Below the pieces are notes generated by a model, which was not told the origin of the DNA, ran no database searches, and saw only the letters and a list, made by a program, of their open reading frames with translations. DNA of 64,000 bases from Bromus sterilis (Eukaryota; Streptophyta; Magnoliopsida; Poales; Poaceae). Position 1 is the first letter of the stretch, and each line of letters starts with the position of its first letter. Position numbers and translations under genes: made by a program. Below are positions 1 to 11,617 of the stretch, one piece after another. The stretch spans positions 303,874,001 to 303,938,000 of the forward strand of contig OX465598.1 of NCBI GenBank assembly GCA_950022295.1. Reading direction: 5' to 3'.

Positions 1-316
1 CTATTGTTCATCAGAATATTGATAGTTACACTTCAGCAGTCGCCAGTCGGCATGAGTACACGCCCCCCCCCTAAAAATTGTAAAAGTAAATTTGTCTTTT
101 ACTATTAGTAAGTGGAGATCCAGCTCTAAGCACATAGCCGTGCATCCAGCCATATACGAACCAACATATACTTGTTCGCCTCGACTAAAAAAGAAACTCC
201 TATGTTAGTCCACAAAGAGTAGAACCAACAAAAAACACCCGCCCTCACCCCTTGCAGTCGCTGGAGTAGGAAGAGGAGGAGCATCCAACGACTCCTTGGA
301 GGAACTTGCGTCAGGG
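1..316. other. Unassigned flank left of the LINE
   Basis: I see no recognisable gene here. The stretch holds a C-run near 61-72 and a weak minus-strand reading frame of about 70 codons (126-338) that matches nothing I know and runs into the LINE target duplication. It is probably older intergenic or repeat DNA into which the LINE inserted. Confidence 0.4.
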
Positions 317-330
317 AAACTTGGATCTGT
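317..330. repeat. Left target site duplication of the LINE
   Basis: The 14-mer aaacttggatctgt recurs as aaacttggatccgt at 7866-7879, directly at the A-run that ends the LINE. There is one mismatch in 14. Variable-length duplications of this kind are what target-primed reverse transcription leaves. Confidence 0.7.
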
Positions 331-503
331 ATCAACAAGTTAAGGACCTCTTAAAACCGCTGGAGGACTAGCCCTAGCGAGAGCTCCTAGCCCACCGCCG
401 CTGGCCACTCCGGCCGCGGCGGCCACAGCCAAACAACGCCGGCGTACACCCCGTCACCGGCGACCAAATCACCGCTGAGGTTGCTCCGACCTTATCGTCC
501 ACC

Positions 504-3500
504 ATGTCCCTGCAAGATCTCAACTTTGAAAGAGGTCTTCGCTTTGAAAATCACATCTGGACTTCTCTCAAGAAACCCATCAACTTCGTGGACAATCAAG
601 GACTCAGGGAATTCTTCTTGGTTGCGGAATTCACCAAATCAAAGATAAGTCTCTCTGATGAATCAGTTGCTATCATTCTCTTATCTTGCTTTGGAGGAAG
701 AGCTAGTCTGTTCAAGGTTCAGAGATTGCAGAACCTGGCCTTCAAGTTCTCTGTTGCTTCGTTGGATGTTGGATTTGCCATTTACAATGGAGGGAATATT
801 ATTTCTGAGTTGTTTAGTCTTTCCTTCTGGTTATGGAATTCTGGTGGTCCAAATTATCTCAAAGAATTTGAGCTCTACCAGAAGGAGCAAGAAGACTCTT
901 GGACACTGGTCAATCATAGGAAAAAGTCCTATGCCCAAGCAACCAAAACTCCTCGAATTTTCAGCAATAGCAGAAGCAATCAGATCATGGGTTTTAGAAT
1001 GCAATCGAGCAATCCAAATTCAAATTCGAGTTCATCGCAATGCGCTAATTCTGCGGCCAGAGATCCAAACAGCTTTAATGTGCAGGTTAATGCCCCAATC
1101 ACTGCTAATTATCAGGCATATAAATCTGGTAGTCATTTCAGGGAGAGCAGAGCGCCAAGGGGTTCGTTTCAAATTTCTAAGGCCCATTCGTCTGGGCCGC
1201 TCTGTTATAGGTGCCTGGGCTCTGATCACCTGAGGCCTGCATGCTCGAAAAAAATCAAATGTCACAAATGCAAAGGGTGGGGTCACATGCTCTGATCACC
1301 CCACCGCCCAAGCCTGGAATCCTGTCCGTAATCACCCCCCAAGACAAGGCAAGTCCTCCCCTGACTGAGGCGATTGACAAGACAGCTCGGAGTTATTTCC
1401 CTTTGATCCCGCCACCTTCCTCTGCTCCAGGAATTCTTCCATTGCCCCAATCTTCTCCGCTTATCCCCCAGCCGTCAAGAGCACCTCCTCAGGCTCCCTC
1501 CGTCAGCAAGGCGACTCCAGCAATGGTGGCGTTCCCCTTTGACCCGGCGGCGTTCCTCCCACCGGGGCATCAAGTTCTTGAGGTACAAGGGAGACCTGCA
1601 AGGGTGCGTGTTCTTTCTTCCGCCTCTGCTCCCATGCATGAAGATTGGGCCATTGCAACGTTTGTTCCTATGCCAAACCTGCCCGCTCACTTTCACAATA
1701 TTAGAGATTTGCTCAGTGAATTCTTACTCACGGTCAGGCAGATGAACTTCACTGAGATTAGCCCTTGTCCGTTCAGCCAAGCATATGTAAGATTGAATAG
1801 TGCCCTAGACAGGGACACTTTAGTTCATGAGAGTCCCCATCAGTTTGGGGACATTCATGTTATCTTTCAGAGGCACAACCAGGGACTGAACTGGAGAAAC
1901 ATGCAGCTAGACAGAGATGTTTGGATTCAGGTAGTGGGATTCCCTTTTGACAAGAGAGACATCCAAGAAGTTTCCAATGCTGTCAGAAGCTTTGCCAAGC
2001 TGCTCCTGTGGGATAGAGCTAGAAGCACCAGAGCTGCAATCATCATGAAAATCAGAGTTGGTAATCTTAGTGACATTCCTGCCAGCATTGTGATTGGAGA
2101 TGGTGACATTCCCATGTCTGAATCCTGGACACTTCCAGTGGTGATCCTGCAACAAGAATTGATTGGAGGTGGCCCCCCAAATGAAGACCCAATCCCACCT
2201 GATGGAAACCCCATCCCCCCCCTGTTAATCCCAACTTTCACCCCAACCAGTTGCATCACTTCATTGGCCCCATCCTCCAACACCAGGCAGTCGATGACCT
2301 TAACCTGCCTGCCCATGATCAAGTGTTGGTGCATATTCCTGATCTCAACCAAGATTTAGATAATGATGAAGAGGAAGCTGATCTTCCAGGATGGGGCCAT
2401 TGGCCTCAACCAGCTGGAAACAACCTGATAGACCAAGAGCTAGAACCAGGGGAATTCCCAGTAATGGAAGAACTAATGCAGCCTCTGGAAGAGCAAGTGG
2501 AGCTGAATCTCAATAGCTCTGCTCTCCAAGCCAGTTCTGACCTGGACCTCTCTCTCTCCATGGGTTCAAACTCAGTGCACAACATCTCTGAAGGCAGCTC
2601 TGAACTTGGTAGGATGGAGGGAATCAATGATTCAAACCACATGGGCCACATTTTCAATGGACTTCCAGATCAGATTTCTCTTGCTCAGCCCATTGAGGCC
2701 CATCAGCCCATTATGCATCTGGGAATTCACTTTTCTGTTACCTTACAGGACAATCCCAACTCTCCTTCCAAGGCCATCATTCCCTTTATGCCACTGAAAC
2801 TACCATCATCTCCCTGTATCACTCCTTCAGACACACAGGATTTTACAGTGGCAACCAATGATCCAGTTCTTGAAGTAATGCATCCTCTTTTCTCCCTTAC
2901 TGCTCCATGGAACATTGTGGAAAACCCTTTGGATCCTGTTATTCAGCTAGCCAGTCTGGAAGAGGAGGAAATGGCTGGAAACCAAGCAATAGCATCTAAC
3001 TGCAGCTCTTCAGTTGATGAAGAAATAATAGTAGAAGAGGAGGACAACACTGAAGTTAGCAGCAAGCAGGTGGGGAGCTCTCTTGAAATGGATCTTAGCC
3101 AGTCTGAAAATAGTGAAAGTTCTATGCTATCTGCTCCCACTGGTTTTCTTATTAAAGGAAAATATTCTATGCATGAACTGTCTTTCCAGGAAAATGAATC
3201 TTCTTCTGGATGTCAGGAGCTGGCTCCCTGGATGTCCCATTTTACTGTCAGAACTGAAGATTCTACTCAGGTTAAAATTCCTATTGAATGGGCTTTTTTT
3301 ATTGCAAGGCAACTACTTTCTCCTGACAAGTTTGAATGGATATGCAAATTTCTTCAATCCCAAATGTGGAGTATAATTGTGGATGGAACTAATAAAGATG
3401 AAACTATGGATTTCTATATTCCCTTAAAATGCCCATCATATGATACTATGTTCTGCGCTGACATGCATTTGCAAAAGCATACATCTGAATCACCTCTGTC

Positions 3501-3873
3501 TAATCAGGCCTCTAATTGCTGCACCCCTCAGGATAATCAGGAAAAGAGAAGAGATAGCTCACTGGTTTCCCCCACCAGTGCTCTGCATGCTATGGGGAAA
3601 AGGAAAGACAGAGCCCCCCTGGTGGAAACTGAGGTAAGAAGGAGCAACAGATTAAGATGTACTGCAAAAGGTTTCAAACAAACTCCTTGCATCAACAAGA
3701 ACTGCCTTGCCTGTTATGCCTTACCTCCTCCAATTAAAAGTAAAGTGGTTAAAAATTTAAATGTGGCTTATTGCAAGGTTAAGGACAAGGATTCAAATGT
3801 GGAGGTGCTGGAGCAGAAGAGACAGAAGAAGGTGATCAAGGACAAGGGAATCAAGATTCCAAAGAAGATCTGA
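504..3873 (+). pseudogene. LINE ORF1: RNA-binding/zinc-knuckle protein, broken by two frameshifts
   Basis: Three overlapping open segments in different frames form one gene. Segment 504-1295 has the N-terminal DUF4283-like region and ends in two zinc knuckles: CYRC...C near residues 233-246 and CHKC..GWGH near 253-261. Segment 1241-2359 holds a proline-rich linker and a second RNA-binding-like region (DVWIQVVGFPF motif). Segment 2251-3873 has an acidic, serine-rich middle and a C-terminal block (RRSNRLR then a cysteine cluster, C-I-N-K-N-C-L-A-C) often seen in grass LINE ORF1. The frame changes fall at about 1285-1300 and about 2250-2350. An intact parent would encode roughly 1,100 residues that bind the element's RNA. 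ATG at 504 is chosen because it follows the leader and opens the conserved region. Confidence 0.8.
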
Positions 3874-4076
3874 AAAGCTTCATATAGCCATGTCTAGTAC
3901 TAGGAAAACAGACTTCTATGGTTATGATAAGACTGCTTGGTGGTCATTATTTTGTGGTTCTGATGGACCTGTAATAATGTCTATGCATACTTGTGCTTTA
4001 ATGATGCTGAATCTCTTGTCTGCTTCACTAGTGGTCTCAAGGTCTTTATCTGATCAATATCCCATCACTGTACCAG

Positions 4077-7000
4077 ATGTTTGCAACCTGGAATGTTTTA
4101 AATTGGAACATTAGGGGCATCAATGCAAAAGAAAAGTGGCTGGCAGTATCAAACAAAATCTCTGAATCCAATAGCTCAATAGTCTGCCTGCAGGAAACAA
4201 AGAGAGAATCTTTTGACTCCTCCTATATCAAAAACTTTTGTCCTAGGAACTTCAACAAGTTTGAATTTGTTTCTTCAGTAGGAGCCTCTGGGGGACTGCT
4301 AGTAGTCTGGAATGATAGGATTTTCCATGGGGAATGCCTCCACAAAAATAGTTATTCCATCTCTATCAGATTCACCTCTCTGCTCAATAATCAATCCTGG
4401 ATTCTGACAAATATTTATGGACCATTTGACTCAATTCAAAGACCTGAATTCCTAAGCTGGCTTAATAATATCAACATGCCTGATGAAAATGACTGGTTGA
4501 TTATGGGGGACTTCAACTATATCAGATATCCACATAACAGAAACAGGGGAATGGGAGATGTTCAGCACATGCTTCAATTCAATGAAACTATCAACAACAT
4601 GGCACTTGTGGAAATCCCTCTCAAAGACAGAGCCTACACTTGGAGCAACATGCAAGATGCACCATTGCTGAAAAAACTTGACTGGGTCTTCACCTCTGAA
4701 CACTGGACAACCTCTTTTCCTAACACAACTGTCAGAACATTGGCAAAAACAACCTCTGATCATTCTCCCTGCTGTATATCCATAGGTACTGCCATCCCTA
4801 AATCAAGAATTTTCAGATTTGAGAACTACTGGATCAAGCATCAAGACTTCAAACAAGTGGTGGCTGATAATTGGAATCAACCCATCATTGAAGCAAATAG
4901 TGCCAAAATTATCACTGCAAAATTCAAAAGGCTGAGAAAAGGACTGAAAATCTGGGAAAAATCAATCTCCAACCTAACTGCAACCATCAAAGCTACTAAT
5001 GAGGTCATTCACATGTGGGATTTTTTTGAAGAATTCAGACCACTCAGTGTCACTGAAAGCAATGGCAGAAACATTCTTAAGCAGCACCTGGCTCAAGTTC
5101 TTGAATTCCAGAGAATCTACTGGAAGCAAAGAGCAACAATTAGATGGGTCAAACTTGAAGATGAAAGCTCTAAATTTTACAAGACTAAAGCTACCATAAA
5201 TCACAGACACAATTCCATTGCTTCACTCACAGATCCAAATGGAAATATTGTCACAGACCAAGAAGGAAAGGCTCATCTACTCTGGCAATCATTCAGAGGA
5301 AGACTAGGAACTAGAACTGAGATTCAAGACCACATGAACTTCCCACACATAATCAAAAGAGTAGAAAACCTGGAGGTACTTGAAGGTCCTTTCACATGCA
5401 CCGAAGTTGATGAGGTAGTTAAACAGATGTCTGCAGACAAAGCTCCCGGACCAGATGGCTTTAATGGTGCCTTCATCAAACATTGTTGGGACATTATTTT
5501 TCAGGACTTCTACAGGCTTGTTGCTGACTTCCATGCTGGGATTGTTAACCTTCAAAGCATTAATGCCTCTTTCATCACTCTCATCCCAAAAATTGATGCT
5601 CCATGCACAGCAAATGATTTCAGACCTATCTCCCTGCTGAATTGCACAATCAAAATCATTACCAAATTGCTAGCAAACAGATTTCAATCCCACATCACCT
5701 CCTTGATTCACATCAACCAGTATGGCTTCATTAAAAATAGATCTCTACAAGATTGTGTAGCTTGGGCATATGAATATTTACACCTATGCCATGCATCCAA
5801 AAAGCCAACAGTGGTACTCAAACTAGACTTTGAAAAAGCCTTAGACATGATTGAACATGAGACCATACTGGAAATTTTGAAAGCAAAAGGATTTGGAGAA
5901 GTGTGGTGTAAATGGATGAAGATGATCTTCAGTTCTGGCACATCATCAGTGCTACTCAATGGTATCCCTGGAAAATCTTTTCACTGCAAAAGAGGAGTCA
6001 GACAAGGAGACCCCCTCTCCCCTCTTCTTTTTGTATTGACAGCTGACCTCCTGCAATCCATTTGCAATGAGGCCATGATTGAGAAGCTGATTGAGAGACC
6101 CCTATTGATCTCTTCAGGACCCCAATTTCAAATCATTCAATATGCAGATGATACACTACTGATTTTGCCTGCTGATAAAACACAATTGGACCAGATCAAA
6201 ATCCTCCTATATTACTTTGCCAAATACACTGGACTGAAAGTGAACTTTCACAAATCTTCCTTGGTTCCTATCAATGTACCAGAAAATGATCTGCGGGCCC
6301 TCACCACCACTCTGAATTGCCAACTGGGTTCCTTCCCATTCACCTATCTGGGCCTCCCATTGGACATCCACAAGCCAAAAATTGAGCATTTCTTAAATCC
6401 GATGCAGAGAATTGACAGAAGACTCTCTGGATGCTCCACAATGCTTTTCTATGATGGAAGATTGATGCTGATCAAGCACATCTTCTCAGCTCTCCCCACA
6501 TTCTATATGTGCACACTCATGCTGCCAGCTGGGGTAATCACTCAAATCAACAAATACCTCAGAGCCTTCTTTTGGAGAAAATATGGAGCTAATCAGGGTG
6601 GCTCTCCACTCATTGCTTGGCACAAAGTTTGCAAACCCAAAGAAAAGGGAGGACTTGGTATTATAGATATTGCAACTCACAACAAAGCTCTCCTTACTAA
6701 AAATATCCACAAGTTCCTCAACAAAGATGACATCCCTTGGGTCCTATTATTATGGGAAACTTCCTACAGTGAAAATCCACCCCTGAGACAAACCACAGGT
6801 TCTTTCTGGTGGAAGTATCATATCCCTCTCCTCCCAACATACAAGATGTATGCCACAATTCAGATGGGGAAAGGTAACACTGTATCTCTCTGGTATGACA
6901 AATGGACAGACAAGTGCCTCTCTGAAAAATTCCCTGAGCTCCTTTCTTTTGCCAAGAACAGAAACATCTCTGTTCACAAAGCCAGACAGGTCTCAAACTG

Positions 7001-7682
7001 GGATGAGTTATTTCATACTCCCTTATCTATGGAAGCATGGAACCAACTTCAGCAAACCTCAGTTCTGCTACAGAATAACCCAAACACCAAAGATGTATGG
7101 CTAAGTCATGGAAACCTGAAATTCTCCTCAATCAAAATTTATAAGAAGCTCATGGTGGATGACACTGCAAATGGATTAACCCAAAAGCTCTGGAAGGGTG
7201 CAGCTAGGCTGAAGCACAAGATTTTCTTCTGGCTATTAATTAATAACAGGATAAATACTAGAGCATTCCTCCAGAGAAAGAACTTTCACCTCCCAAGCTA
7301 TGACTGTGCATGCTGCTCATCGAATAACTCAGAAACCTCCCTGCATCTGTTCTGGGACTGCAATTTTGCTTTCAAATGCTGGATCACTCTGATCCCCTTC
7401 AAACAAAGAGGTACATCCATTCTAGAAGAAACATGGCTAGCACTAGAGCATGTTCCAAAACACTTTGGCCTAGAAGTCATCATTTTAGGATGTTGGCACA
7501 TTTGAAACCAAAGAAATGGTTTGATCTTCAACAATGAAAGAGCAACAGTTCAAGGATGGAGGAGGAATTTGGCCAGTGATCTCTCCATACTTCAACACAG
7601 AATAAAGGATAAATTCAGACAAGAACTCTTGGACTCGATTGCAGTCAATCTTGACTGGTTTTTTTTGAGGCAGCTAACATAG
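4077..7682 (+). pseudogene. LINE ORF2: endonuclease-reverse transcriptase with a late in-frame stop
   Basis: This is the replication enzyme of the LINE. The N-terminal 230 residues are an APE-type endonuclease: NWNIRG, the catalytic E in CLQETK, GDFN and the terminal SDHSP are all present. The reverse transcriptase spans about residues 420-760 (DKAPGPDG, FRPISLLN, GVRQGDPLSP) with the catalytic YADD at 689-692. A zf-RVT domain follows near residues 1020-1090. TGA at 7503-7505 interrupts the frame after residue 1142, where relatives have Trp in an IW(N/K)xRN motif. The frame then continues to a TAG at 7680-7682, giving 1,201 codons before that stop. A TGG-to-TGA change explains it. Catalytic parts upstream are intact, so the truncated protein could in principle keep activity. 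ATG at 4077 lies just ahead of the conserved NWNIRG. Confidence 0.88.
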
Positions 7683-7828
7683 TTTTCACAATTTCATGAT
7701 GTTCCACAGAACTGGAATTGGCTAATTAGACTCTGGTCTACCACCCACCCTTTTTCTTCTCCTTTTGTTTTATTGTCTTTGCCCATTGTATCATATCATT
7801 GTACTCTTTTGGATAAATAGAAAATATA

Positions 7829-7850
7829 CCGTAGAACAATTGTTCTACGG
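7829..7850. repeat. Perfect 22-bp palindrome in the LINE 3' UTR
   Basis: Eleven bases (ccgtagaacaa) are followed directly by their exact reverse complement, 11 bp before the A-tail. In RNA this would fold into a stem at the 3' end, where a LINE reverse transcriptase recognises its template. The role is inferred; the palindrome is seen directly. Confidence 0.8.
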
Positions 7851-7865
7851 TCAATGCCTCAAAAA

Positions 7866-7879
7866 AAACTTGGATCCGT
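7866..7879. repeat. Right target site duplication of the LINE
   Basis: Partner of 317-330, with 13 of 14 bases identical. It overlaps the last three A residues of the tail, so the exact border is ambiguous by about 3 bp. Confidence 0.7.
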
Positions 7880-8346
7880 GCAAAATATCTCTTCACAATT
7901 TTATCCAGTACATAATTGTGTATGTCTAAGTCTAAGTCTACATAAACTTATATTCGTAGATTGAAGTAACAAACATCAGTTAATGAATATTGATTAGTTT
8001 TAAATTAGACCATCATACCCTCCCATCTTGCACTAAATCGAGAAACAATTTAATTATTTGGAAAACGATTCGCAGCGGCCGACCGGCCAAGTTTGCGCCG
8101 GTCGCACGCTATGCGTTGGATTAGGATTAGATCCAGTGGCCTGCGTACACGCTAAGGGATGATGATGCGCTTTGCTATGTACGTATGCGTTTTTGCCAGC
8201 GTTTTTGTTAGTACGGTTAAAGTGCAAACATTTGTACAACTATTACACTAAAATGCTGCTACGTTAATCTTTGTTATTTTTTGCTAAATGGATGTATTTT
8301 AGTGCTAAGCACATCCATTTGATAATATGATATAAAAAAATTATTA
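7880..8346. other. Unassigned AT-rich intergenic DNA
   Basis: No coding signal is visible. A GC-richer patch near 8075-8110 carries ggccgaccggcc, and a related ggccggccgaccggc recurs at 8752-8766. The two may be remnants of one older repeat. Confidence 0.4.
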
Positions 8347-8439
8347 CTTCCTCCGATCCAAATTAATTGACACACACTTAGTAGCAGTTTATACTAAAGT
8401 TATACTAAGTGTGCGTCAATTAATATGGATTGGAGGGAG
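8347..8439. mobile_element. Stowaway MITE
   Basis: The 93-bp element starts cttcctccgatcc and ends with the inverted form ggattggagggag, flanked by TA on both sides (8345-8346 and 8440-8441). The arms continue inward as aattaattgacacacactta and its near inverse. This is the standard Stowaway signature in grasses, a non-autonomous Tc1/Mariner derivative with no coding capacity. Confidence 0.9.
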
Positions 8440-9905
8440 TAATGATTTTTGCTACAACAAAAAAATGAAGTGTGATTGGTGATGATGAGTTTCGAATTTT
8501 GTTGTAATCGTTATTTTAAAAGCTATCACCGTTGATCAAATTTGTTGCCACAAACTGATGGTAAATATAATACACAACATTTTTGTCAGTTTTCTGCTGC
8601 AACTGTGAAAAAAAATGGTCATAATAAATTTTTGTTGTATCCATATACCAAAAAAATTGCAACCGTTTAAACTTTTTGCTTCCATTGTTCTATTTTTTTT
8701 ACTACTACCGTTGATCGCGGAAGATCGAATAGCTGGGGTCCGGCCCAAACTGGGCCGGCCGACCGGCGCCTAATTATTTTGTATTGACATACACATTTAA
8801 AATAAGCGATCAATGGTCTACATTGGAGATCATAACAATCTGCCAAACTATGTGTATTCAAAAATGGAGGGAATAAAAAGGAGAATATCTAAGGACACGA
8901 CTATTCTGATCATGGGACTAGATGGTCCTTAAATCTTGATCGTTGTTGGATGTGTTGGGATTTGGGAAAGTAGTCCCATCAAAACAGTGGTGTACGTTAA
9001 AAATGGGCACTATGGGAGGAATACGTGAATGAATAGTGATACATGGAGGCACCCTTCACGGTCCAGAATGTTTGCATGCAAGTGATCCGTGGCTCAGAAA
9101 ATGAACAGTGGACTGAATAGAATAACCATGCAAGGGATCCGTGGCTAGAGAAATGAACAGTGGACTGAAAATAATAACAGAGCTAAAACAAAATGTGGCA
9201 TGCTCATTGTGTTTAAGCTTACATAAATAACATTCATTTAACATCTGATAGCTTTGATTACATGGGACGGCCTACATCTGTGGAGACTACTACCCTTCCA
9301 GTACAAACACCAAAACAGAGCTGCCATTACCATGCACTAACCAGCTAGATTAAGCAATAATGTGTGAGTGGTTTGTCACACTGTACAACATCAGAACTAG
9401 TGCAATTAACAAACTGAAGGCCATTGTACAACTACATAATAAAATGAAAGCAACATGCTGATGGGTTATGGCCATCATTTAACGGGTGGTAGCTTGATTA
9501 CAAGAGGTGGGGGCAACATGTACTAACGATGCTAGCCTCCCAATACATCCAGTAACCACATTGATTTACTGCTAACGACTAAGTGGTGTTCATCCCACTG
9601 TACACCAAGAACAGTACTGCGAGTACCAACATGGTGGCCATCACGTTGGCGCACCTTAACAGCAAGTTGGCGGTGGTCAGAACCTGGACGCTAGGCCCTG
9701 TTGCAGTCAGAATGCACAGCAGCTGGCTTGGGGGACGAACGATTACTGCCGAACGAGCGCTTGTTGAACAACTGACAAGTGGTTGAGGGATTCATGGGGT
9801 GGGGGGTAGCTACTGTGTCGACCGCTTGTGCGGCCGTCATGGCTGCAGATGGTGGAATGGTCTGTTAAATCTGCGCCAGCCCGGGCGTACTTGTGTTGGA
9901 ACTCT
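8440..9905. other. Unassigned DNA between Stowaway and PIF/Harbinger
   Basis: No intact gene is recognised. The stretch contains a 52-bp tandem duplication (9075-9178). On the minus strand, about 9790 down to 9579, there is an exon-like frame ending in a hydrophobic tail (MATMLVLAVLFLVYSG) and a stop. It has no ATG before the hydrophobic stretch, but a plausible splice acceptor (ttgtcag) precedes it. This could be a terminal exon of a small membrane protein cut off by the transposon, or chance. Confidence 0.35.
9075..9178. repeat. 52-bp tandem duplication (2 copies)
   Basis: Copies at 9075-9126 and 9127-9178 share catgcaagngatccgtggct and aaatgaacagtggactga, with only a few differences. Confidence 0.85.
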
Positions 9906-9908
9906 TTA

Positions 9909-9919
9909 GGCTATGTTCG
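9909..9919 (+). repeat. Left terminal inverted repeat of PIF/Harbinger
   Basis: GGCTATGTTCG directly follows the TTA target copy and pairs with the right end (15676-15686) at 10 of 11 positions. Confidence 0.85.
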
Positions 9920-10348
9920 TTTAGGCCCAACCCCGCGGGGTTTTCGGCCCAAACCGCACGGATTGGCGCGGAATAGCCCCGCTCGGATAAAATCCCGGCC
10001 CGTCTTTATTTGCTCATTCGTTTAGCCCACGCGATTTTTTTCCACCCCTCGACCCACGCGGAATCGACGCGAAATCCGTCCCCGATGGAGAGCTGGGGGA
10101 AAGAAACCTCTCGCTCGACTCGCGAGTCTCTCCCTAGCGGCGGCGACAGAAGCGACGACCAGGGGAGGCGGAGACGAGCGGACGGCGGCGAGGGGGTAGC
10201 GAACCGCGGCGGCGCAACGAACCTGGAGGATAATGGCGACGACAGCGCAACGTCCCCATCTTCGCTGGACCGCTTGAAACCCTAGCGCCGCCCATCTCCC
10301 CCGCCGCCTTGCTCCGGAGAAAAGGTAGTCGCCGGCAGGTAGTTCTCC

Positions 10349-10371
10349 CCTCTCTCTCTCTCTCTCTCTCT
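10349..10371. repeat. CT dinucleotide microsatellite
   Basis: About 11 CT units lie in the GC-rich leader upstream of the transposase gene. CT-rich tracts are common in grass 5' UTRs, which fits a leader or promoter role. Confidence 0.8.
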
Positions 10372-11222
10372 TTGTTGATGGTAGACTGACTGAGATTCTT
10401 GCGGCTGCCGTGATCTGTTGATTCTTGGCAAAAGATATAGAACACAATTTTGGGGAAATGTAGAAGAGGGTGCTCTGATTGAGAGTATGATATATATGGA
10501 TGCTTTCTCATATGCTTCTTTCCAAGTTCATTCGGAACAGGGTCACTTTTGGTTCAATCTTCGCTTGTTCATAGGAATAATAGTTAACATTGAAACTCTG
10601 AATATGATTAAGGAAATGCTGCAGAGAGTGCTCAACTTGGGAGCAGAGCCCTGGAGGAGGCTTTAGTTCCTATGGCTCCTCTACTTTAGAGAAACTGAAT
10701 GTTGTTAAACATCAGTGTTTTTTTCTTTTTCAAGAGATATCAGTGATTGATTTAGATCTGCATTTTGTCCCCCTAATAACATCACAAATGGAGCCTAGTG
10801 ATAAACTGATCCAGTCAGCAAATTAACGCATACATCAAAAAAAATCCAAACATAGCTTCTTCTGCCATTATTCCACACCTGGATAGAGCAGCAGTATTTT
10901 AGTTTTGTACAGTTGCCATTGCTAATCCCTGGTTTGTCAGTTGATGTTCATTGTGATGCAAGTAGATTTATTTGATTGCTTGCTTAATTTGCCATGGGAC
11001 TATTGTTTGAGGCTTATTAATTTTTGGCGTGTTGTAGGCAAATAGCAGATTTAGCAGGTGTTAGTCAGTTGTGTGGTGTGTTTATAGCGAATATAAAGCT
11101 TAAATGCTCTGAACTATTGAACTCTGAAACAACTTTGGTCTGAATTTAGCTATATTGTGTATAGGTAATTTCTGAAACTAGTGTCACTTTGCAATGCAGA
11201 CCAGTGTAGCTCCTGACCTATC

Positions 11223-11346
11223 CTATGTGGTGATATGATATGCCTGAGCTCCAGACCAGTGGTAGTAGTTTAGAACAAAGTGCAACCATCTTCCAGTGAC
11301 ATCTTTTGGGTAATTGAACAAGTGCACTTCCAGTCCAGACCAGTGT
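11223..11346 (+). repeat. Intra-element direct repeat, copy 1
   Basis: About 120 bp (ctatgtggtgatatgatatg...) recur at 14467-14590 with roughly 90 percent identity by eye. The two copies bracket the pair of genes. Confidence 0.8.
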
Positions 11347-11516
11347 AGTGTTCTGGAGCTACATTGGTCTGAATTTATTTCTATTGCTCCAGCTCCTGAA
11401 TTTTGGATATGATATGTGGTGATCTGAAGTTTAGATCCTCTGTTAATATAGTATTCAGCGTACACACTAGTGTCACTTTAAATCTTTCATTTTCAGTCTT
11501 TTATATTTATGAAATT

Positions 11517-11610
11517 AGTGTCACTTTCAGTCTTTTATTTTTCTGAAACTAGTGTCACTATCAGTCTTTTATTTTTCTGAAACTAGTGTCACTTTCATTC
11601 TTTTATTTAG
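11517..11610 (+). repeat. 34-bp tandem repeat just upstream of the transposase ATG
   Basis: The unit agtgtcactttcagtctttt plus atttttctgaaact starts at 11517, 11551 and 11585. A diverged first copy starts at 11469. The array ends about 8 bp before the ATG at 11618, so it lies in the promoter or leader. Confidence 0.85.
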
Positions 11611-11617
11611 TCTTCAA

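Larger units (their letters stand above)
331..7868 (+). mobile_element. L1-type LINE (non-LTR retrotransposon), near full length
   Basis: The order is a GC-rich 5' leader (about 331-503), ORF1 (504-3873, frameshifted), a spacer of about 200 bp, ORF2 (4077-7682, one internal stop), a 3' UTR of about 180 bp with a perfect 22-bp palindrome (7829-7850), and an 8-base A-tail (7861-7868). A 14-bp target duplication flanks it. This is the standard plant L1 layout: a nucleic-acid-binding ORF1 with CCHC knuckles, then an endonuclease plus reverse transcriptase ORF2. The size of about 7.5 kb and the preserved 5' leader argue against the usual 5' truncation. It is inactivated by small lesions, so it is a dead but rather young copy. 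Confidence 0.85.

Noticed and set aside
8450..8750. Second MITE next to the Stowaway
   Set aside because: Poly-A/T-rich words such as ttgttg and caaaatt hint at inverted structure, but I could not find matching ends or a target duplication.
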